Below, piece after piece: positions 10,280 to 14,025 of a DNA stretch of 14,025 nt (position 1 is the stretch's first letter; the number at the start of each line of letters is the position of its first letter). The notes below the pieces were generated by a model. That model saw only the letters and a list, made by a program, of their open reading frames with translations. It ran no database searches and was not told where the DNA came from. Origin of the DNA: Spirogloea muscicola. Lineage: Eukaryota > Streptophyta > Zygnematophyceae > Spirogloeales > Spirogloeaceae. The DNA lies in contig WELB01000024.1 of NCBI GenBank assembly GCA_009602725.1, positions 115,007 to 129,031 of the forward strand, in the 5' to 3' direction. Both the position numbers and the translations under genes were made by a program.

Positions 10280-10703
10280 TCCGGCAGAGGGCACGGCCGC
10301 ACAGCACGCGCGGTCGCAGATCGGCTGCCGGCGGCGGGCAAGCGAGCGGCGGTGTGACGAGGACCAAAGGTCAAGGAGGCCCGCCACCAGCAAAGGTTGA
10401 GCTGCGTGAGGCTCTCAGCGTGCCGTTGCTAGCCCGGGTGGAGAGCAGCCGCCGGAGTAGGTGAAAAGGCGAGGCGCCGGAGCGCCGGCGCGAGAGGCGT
10501 CTGGAGAGGCTGCGGCGCGCCGCGGCGGCGGCGGCGGCGGCGGCGGAGATGGCGCGAGAAGGCGAAGCCGGCAAGCGGGGAAAGCGGCCACGCAGGTGGT
10601 GAAATGGCGGGCGACGGGTCGTGTGAGGGAGTGGTGGGGCCGAGCCCTCACTCCCCGCCGGCCAGTGCGTGCTGTGACCCGGCCCCTCCCTTCGTGGCCC
10701 GTG
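10280..10703. other. GC-rich upstream region of NDUFS7
   Basis: This should hold the NDUFS7 promoter and 5' UTR. The whole stretch is strongly GC-rich, so open frames appear on both strands by composition alone. I see no TATA box and no frame resembling a known protein. Confidence 0.5.
10520..10546. repeat. (CGG)n trinucleotide repeat
   Basis: About eight CGG units in the GC-rich region upstream of NDUFS7. It has the same character as the runs at 7594 and 7776, but lies in no supported gene. Confidence 0.85.
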
Positions 10704-10720
10704 CCCCCCCCCCCCCCCCN

Positions 10721-10760
<40 letters not shown>

Positions 10761-10771
10761 CCCCCCCCCCC
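10704..10771. other. C16-N-A38-C13 homopolymer block (probable assembly joint)
   Basis: Sixteen C, one undetermined base (10720), thirty-eight A and thirteen C follow one another without interruption. The single N and the pure homopolymers indicate unresolved sequence or a collapsed gap rather than a biological element. Sequence to the right may not be truly adjacent to sequence on the left. Confidence 0.85.
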
Positions 10772-11049
10772 GCCTCCCTCCCCGCCAGACGCCTGTGCGC
10801 TTACCGGCCACCTCGCCTGGGCGCGGCCTCCCCTCCCTCTCCGCCGCAACGTGGCGTTGGCGCCTGGGGGGCCGTCAGGGGCGCCCGTCTCGCCCACCCC
10901 GGTTAACGGCGTCAGCTGACGGGGACCGGCGCCCCCGCTATGGGGCCGGCGGGTCAGCGTGGCCGGCTGCCTAGCCGGGGTTACTGAGTGCTTCGTAGCG
11001 GCTTACTAGTTTCTTTTCTGTGCTTGTGTTTCTCCGTGCTTCCCCTGGC

Positions 11050-11104
11050 CCCTTCGAACTTTGTCCATTATTTTTATTGGCTGGCCTATCCTCTATGGGC
11101 GAGC
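11050..11104 (+). repeat. Dispersed pyrimidine-rich repeat, copy B
   Basis: The core 11056-11086 matches copy A at 28 of 31 positions. The tail CTCTATGGGCGAGC at 11091-11104 is identical to 12239-12252. Confidence 0.7.
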
Positions 11105-11149
11105 ACTTGCTCGAGCACCCCTCACCCCAGTCGGCTGTGCTATTTCCTG

Positions 11150-11220
11150 TTTTGGGCCTTGTCCAGTCTTTCTGGGCCGGCTATTCACAGCGCCTGCCTC
11201 AAATTGGAAGAGCTATTATT
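11150..11220 (+). repeat. Dispersed pyrimidine-rich repeat, copy B2
   Basis: CCTTGTCCAGTCTTT, then GGGCCGGCTATTCACAGC, follows copy B by about 100 nt. The tail ATTGGAAGAGCTAT parallels ATTGGATGAGCTAT after the 12930 copy, so the shared unit runs well beyond the core. Confidence 0.6.
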
Positions 11221-11313
11221 GTTTTCCGCTGTTGGTACCTCGACTATGCCAGGTTGGGGCGCAAATAACAAGAAAAGAGGAGGGAGCGACATTATAAAGA
11301 CCACCCCCGGGGC

Positions 11314-11369
11314 GACCACTTCTTTCCGTGCCCCACGGACACGTATAGCGGCTACGCTATGAAGTGGTC
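11314..11369. other. Three-way-junction inverted repeat
   Basis: GACCACTTC (11314-11322) pairs perfectly with GAAGTGGTC (11361-11369). Between these arms are two more perfect hairpins: TCCGTG/CACGGA (11325-11330 with 11334-11339, 3-nt loop) and ATAGCG/CGCTAT (11345-11350 with 11355-11360, 4-nt loop). In total 42 of 56 bases pair. A TATAAA lies 16 nt before it at 11293-11298. Function is unknown. Confidence 0.75.
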
Positions 11370-11435
11370 TTCTCTTCTCCATCGCCTGGCACAGCTTGTC
11401 GATCTCCGCCGACGCAGTCTAGCGGGCAGCTTAGG

Positions 11436-11478
11436 GCATTCTAGCGTCCGCAAGCAACGGTATCTTGCTTTAGAATGC
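11436..11478. other. Nested hairpin
   Basis: GCATTCTA (11436-11443) pairs with TAGAATGC (11471-11478), enclosing GCAAG (11450-11454) with CTTGC (11464-11468). All pairs are perfect. It lies 67 nt after the three-way-junction element. Confidence 0.55.
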
Positions 11479-11638
11479 GGCAATTATTGAGTCTGCTGCA
11501 CTCCAAGACAATTGCAATACACCAGCGTGCTAAGCCCGCACTAGGCCATGCTTATGCTTGCTCTAGCTCCTTCCTCAGCTTAGCTTGTCGGCTATGTATG
11601 AGCTCACTCGTAAGTACTGGAGACCCGTTATCACCCCG

Positions 11639-11654
11639 TTACAAGGACTTGTAA
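11639..11654. other. 16-nt near-perfect palindrome
   Basis: TTACAAG and CTTGTAA are separated by GA. It could be a short dimeric protein-binding site or chance; there is no nearby gene to regulate. Confidence 0.4.
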
Positions 11655-11720
11655 GGCTCGGAGTGGCCTCTCTTCCATTTCATGCGCACTGTGTGCCTTT
11701 CTTCTTCTGTCGGTGAAATT

Positions 11721-11823
11721 GAGAAGCAGCTCTGTTCAAGTAAGCGAGGGCTGTGAAAGAAGAAGCAGCTCTTCTGAAAGGAAGAAAATTTCGTGTATAT
11801 CTTCTGAAAGGGGGCGAGGGCTG
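11721..11823. repeat. Short imperfect direct repeats
   Basis: GAAGCAGCTCT occurs at 11723 and 11762. CTTCTGAAAG occurs at 11771-11780 and 11801-11810. GCGAGGGCTG occurs at 11744 and 11814. The mixed spacings (39, 30 and 70 nt) suggest a slippage-scrambled repeat rather than a clean tandem array. Confidence 0.6.
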
Positions 11824-12184
11824 CGGGAATTCAGCCCACAAACGAGTGAGATCATTGATTGGTGACGCTAGTATCACTTCTTTCTGGTCAAGCCTTTCAC
11901 CTTGTTCATGCATTTGTTAAATGGTAAAGGACAGCTCTCGCCTCATTGGAAAGAGATGCTTCTCTTCCAGCCTTTCATCGCCCCAATTTAGGAGTTTTCA
12001 TTCGCGGAAGAGCTTTTCTTTCCATCTATTGGGGGAAAAAGCACCAACTCTCCGTTTCTCCTGTATTTGGTGAACACTGTATTGACTTGAATTGGCCAGG
12101 CTTTCATTTCATGCGCACCGCGCGCACCGCTGCACTGTCTCGTGCTTTGTAGTGTTTTCCTATTTCGGCACTTTTTTCTTTGGC

Positions 12185-12252
12185 TTTGGACATTGGACAT
12201 TGTCTATTCTTTTTGGGTTGGCTTTGCCAGCCCCTCTTCTCTATGGGCGAGC
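12185..12252 (+). repeat. Dispersed pyrimidine-rich repeat, copy C
   Basis: ACATTGTCTATTCTTTTTGG, then GTTGGCTTTGCCAGCCCC, has the same layout as copies B2, D and E. Its tail shares an exact 14-mer with copy B. Confidence 0.6.
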
Positions 12253-12650
12253 TCTTCTTCCCTTTATCTCTGTGTAGCTACGAGATGCTACTTAGAAACA
12301 TCAACAAGGACGGCCTCTATGTGGGACTTCCTCCCGTAGCCCCCACTGCTGAGACGTCTGCTCTTGCCAATTGTTTGGAAGGAGGAGCTCTTCCAGAGGA
12401 GGGAAGAACTGCAAAGGCCCAGCCCACAAGAGAATGACAAGGTTCACAAGGACGTAAAGTGGATAGCATGTAGAAGGAGTCAGAGGACGAAGGTTGAGGA
12501 TGGCGCTGAGTAACCCCCAGTTAGCAGCCGCAAAATGGAGAAAGTAGCAGCCGGATAGGAGTCCTTATGCGGACAGCCGGAGGCACTTGTTGTGCTGAGT
12601 AATTTGCGCCTGTGTTGAGGAGGTGATCTGCACCTCTGTGTGTGCACCTT

Positions 12651-12702
12651 CCGGCCCTTTCAGACCTTGTCCATTCCTTTGGGCTGGCTTCTCCCAGCCA
12701 CC
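12651..12702 (+). repeat. Dispersed pyrimidine-rich repeat, copy D
   Basis: CGGCCCTTTCAGACCTTGTC, then CATTCCTTTGGGCTGGCTTC and TCCCAGCC, repeats the CCTTGTCCATT-N-GGGCTGGCTT-N-CAGC layout. A weaker GGGCTGGCCT echo follows at about 12730. Confidence 0.6.
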
Positions 12703-12922
12703 AGTCATTCTGGCCGCGCTTGCTCTTCTGGGCTGGCCTCGTGCATCCAGTCTCGGCTGGGCCTCTTACATCCCGCGGCCCCTGAAAGAGCTTACACCCA
12801 TCGCCTTACTTGCAAGAAGCTGTTTGTTTGTGGGCTGCCCTTCCACAGCCACGGCCACATTGTTGAGCTTTCTCTTCGTGATTATCCTTCGATACTTGCA
12901 TTGTCGTGTGCTTCGCGCCATC

Positions 12923-13015
12923 CGGCGCCTTCGCACCGTGTCCATTCTGTTTAGGCTGGCTTTTCACAGCTCTGCCCCCTCTCACGGCCAATGCCTTACA
13001 TTGGATGAGCTATCT
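12923..13015 (+). repeat. Dispersed pyrimidine-rich repeat, copy E
   Basis: CGGCGCCTTCGCACCGTGTC, then CATTCTGTTTAGGCTGGC and TTTTCACAGC, aligns with copy B2 through its tail ATTGGATGAGCTAT. CTCGATGGGC at about 13067 looks like a further decayed tail segment. Confidence 0.6.
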
Positions 13016-13678
13016 CTCACTTTCGTTTCTGTTTTTGATAAGATCTCACGCCATTCGCTCCTCCTCTCGATGGGCTTACTTTTTCCTTTTCTGCCCCGTC
13101 AACCCGATGCTCGGGTGGCGCGGCCTCCGGCGAGGCTAGCACCTGCGGCGGGCGCACGCCACCGTGGCGCCTGCTGTGCCGCGAGCCAGCCTCAGCCATG
13201 CTGGCGCCTTGGCGCCCAACGACGGCAACCGTCCTGCCCGACAAGAAAGAATTTCGTATATCTGAAACAAACGTAGGCCAATGGCCAAGTACAAGGGCAA
13301 GGACATCTAAAGATCTACATGACCTACAGCAGATTGACCCGCTAAGTGATTACGGGTCATAATATAAAGGTCGCTAATCGATGCATGAAAACTAGATGTC
13401 AGAGACGAAGCCCTTCTGCCACCAACTAGAGCTTGCCCAGCTTTCTGGTGCAAGGCATTAGCCTGAGCACGCTGCAAACAGGCCGAAACTCGTCGTCGCA
13501 AGAACAACAGGTATGCAGCTGGCAAGCCCATCTCAGCCGGAAACACATCTGCACGTCGTGAGTAGCCTAGATGGGCAATGTTTGGCCCGACATCTGCGGT
13601 GTGTCCGGATTGGGGCCGCGCTTCCCCAGCGGCTCCCCGTCTCTGTCCACTGGGAAAGAATGCAGCTGCAGGTGTTAG

Positions 13679-13963
13679 ATGAGCGGCTGTGAAAGCAGGC
13701 CAGGGGCATGCAGAGGGTGTTCATGACTAGATTAGTGGAGCCACAGGCTAGGCAGAGAGGGCGCCCTTGGGACCCCGTGTAAGCAGTAGGAAGTCAGCTG
13801 AGCTGGAGGAAAGAAAGCGGCTGCTGAATTGAAAGAATCGGCTGTGAAATGCCAGCCAGATGCATACAGGTGTTCATGACGGAGCCAAAGGCTAGGCAGA
13901 CAGGGCGCCCTCAATACCCCCGTGTCAGCAGTAGGAAGTCAGATGAGCTGAGGGGAGGAAGAG
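13679..13963. repeat. Imperfect tandem duplication, about 145-153 nt period
   Basis: Copy 1 (13679 to about 13815) and copy 2 (about 13836-13963) share, in order: CGGCTGTGAAA, GTGTTCATGAC, GGAGCCA-AGGCTAGGCAGA, AGGGCGCCCT, CCCCGTGT, AGCAGTAGGAAGTCAG and TGAGCTG. The offset is 153 nt at TTCATGAC and 145 nt at GTAGGAAGTC, so indels have accumulated. No coding frame is kept. Confidence 0.85.
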
Positions 13964-14025
13964 CAACCCCGCTGCGCAAGCCAGAGGCTGCTGCAAGGGC
14001 GCGACCAGCGCGGCGGTGCAAAGCA

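Larger units (their letters stand above)
10772..13678. other. Gene-free repeat-rich region
   Basis: About 220 nt of GC-rich sequence continues to roughly 10990. The plus strand then becomes pyrimidine-rich, with T-runs and CTT motifs, until about 13130. The block contains the dispersed repeat copies, the inverted repeats and short imperfect direct repeats listed separately. From 13140 to 13678 the sequence is mixed in composition. Open frames of 60-217 codons occur but none has a recognisable domain, and those of the repeat copies do not keep one reading frame, which argues against coding. Confidence 0.55.

Noticed and set aside
10461-10919. Long plus-strand frame (152 aa) and its minus-strand counterparts crossing the homopolymer block
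   Set aside because: They translate the N and the A-run as poly-Lys or poly-Phe and owe their length to GC-rich composition. No domain or splice support.
11314-11369. tRNA gene
   Set aside because: The element has three stems rather than four, loops of 3-4 nt, no 7-nt anticodon loop, and no recognisable TTCGA-type T loop.
12623-13276. Plus-strand frame of 217 codons in the repeat block
   Set aside because: It covers repeat copies D and E, whose equivalents at 11050 and 12185 use other frames. Hydrophobic, Leu/Pro/Ser-rich content is what pyrimidine-rich DNA gives in any frame. No recognisable domain.
13281-13310. Tiny frame MAKYKGKDI
   Set aside because: Nine codons with no intron signal, partner exon or known family; chance.

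Overview
The window is nuclear DNA of an intron-rich, GC-rich eukaryote, most likely a green alga (chlorophyte). Four lines support this. Every recognised gene is split by short GT-AG introns. The proteins resemble plant forms most (an ankyrin-AAA protein and a plant-type site-2 protease). A mitochondrial complex I subunit carries an N-terminal targeting presequence. TGTAA, the usual green-algal polyadenylation signal, lies 3' of two of the genes. I found no bacterial operon, CRISPR array, tRNA, rRNA or intact transposase. All family assignments come from recalled family sequences and motifs, not from a search.

Layout. (1) 1-2518, + strand: an ankyrin-repeat/AAA+ ATPase of the CbbX type in seven exons; only its extreme N-terminus lies outside the window. 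(2) 2519-3278: spacer between convergent genes, holding one copy of a dispersed repeat. (3) 3279-6943, - strand: a membrane-embedded site-2 metalloprotease (S2P/MBTPS2) in nine recognised exons, with HEVGH and LDG zinc motifs; at least one 5' exon, somewhere in 6944-7470, is unresolved. (4) About 7522-8731, + strand, divergent from S2P: a GC-rich gene whose 3' exons look like the coiled-coil core of nucleoporin Nup58; tentative. (5) 9093-10279, - strand, convergent with the previous gene: a complete NDUFS7/PSST gene (184 aa, three exons, all four N2 cluster cysteines). (6) 10280-14025: no gene that I can support. It holds a GC-rich stretch with a C-run/N/A-run/C-run that looks like an assembly joint, then a pyrimidine-rich block (about 11.0-13.1 kb) built from diverged copies of a repeat also seen at 2.8 kb, a striking three-way-junction inverted repeat at 11314-11369, and an imperfect tandem duplication of about 150 nt at the right end.

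The genes look like ordinary housekeeping neighbours (mitochondrial respiration, membrane proteolysis and signalling, a probable nuclear-pore component, a probable remodelling ATPase) with no sign of a shared pathway. The least explained part is the right-hand 3.7 kb, where a repeat family and compact inverted repeats replace genes.
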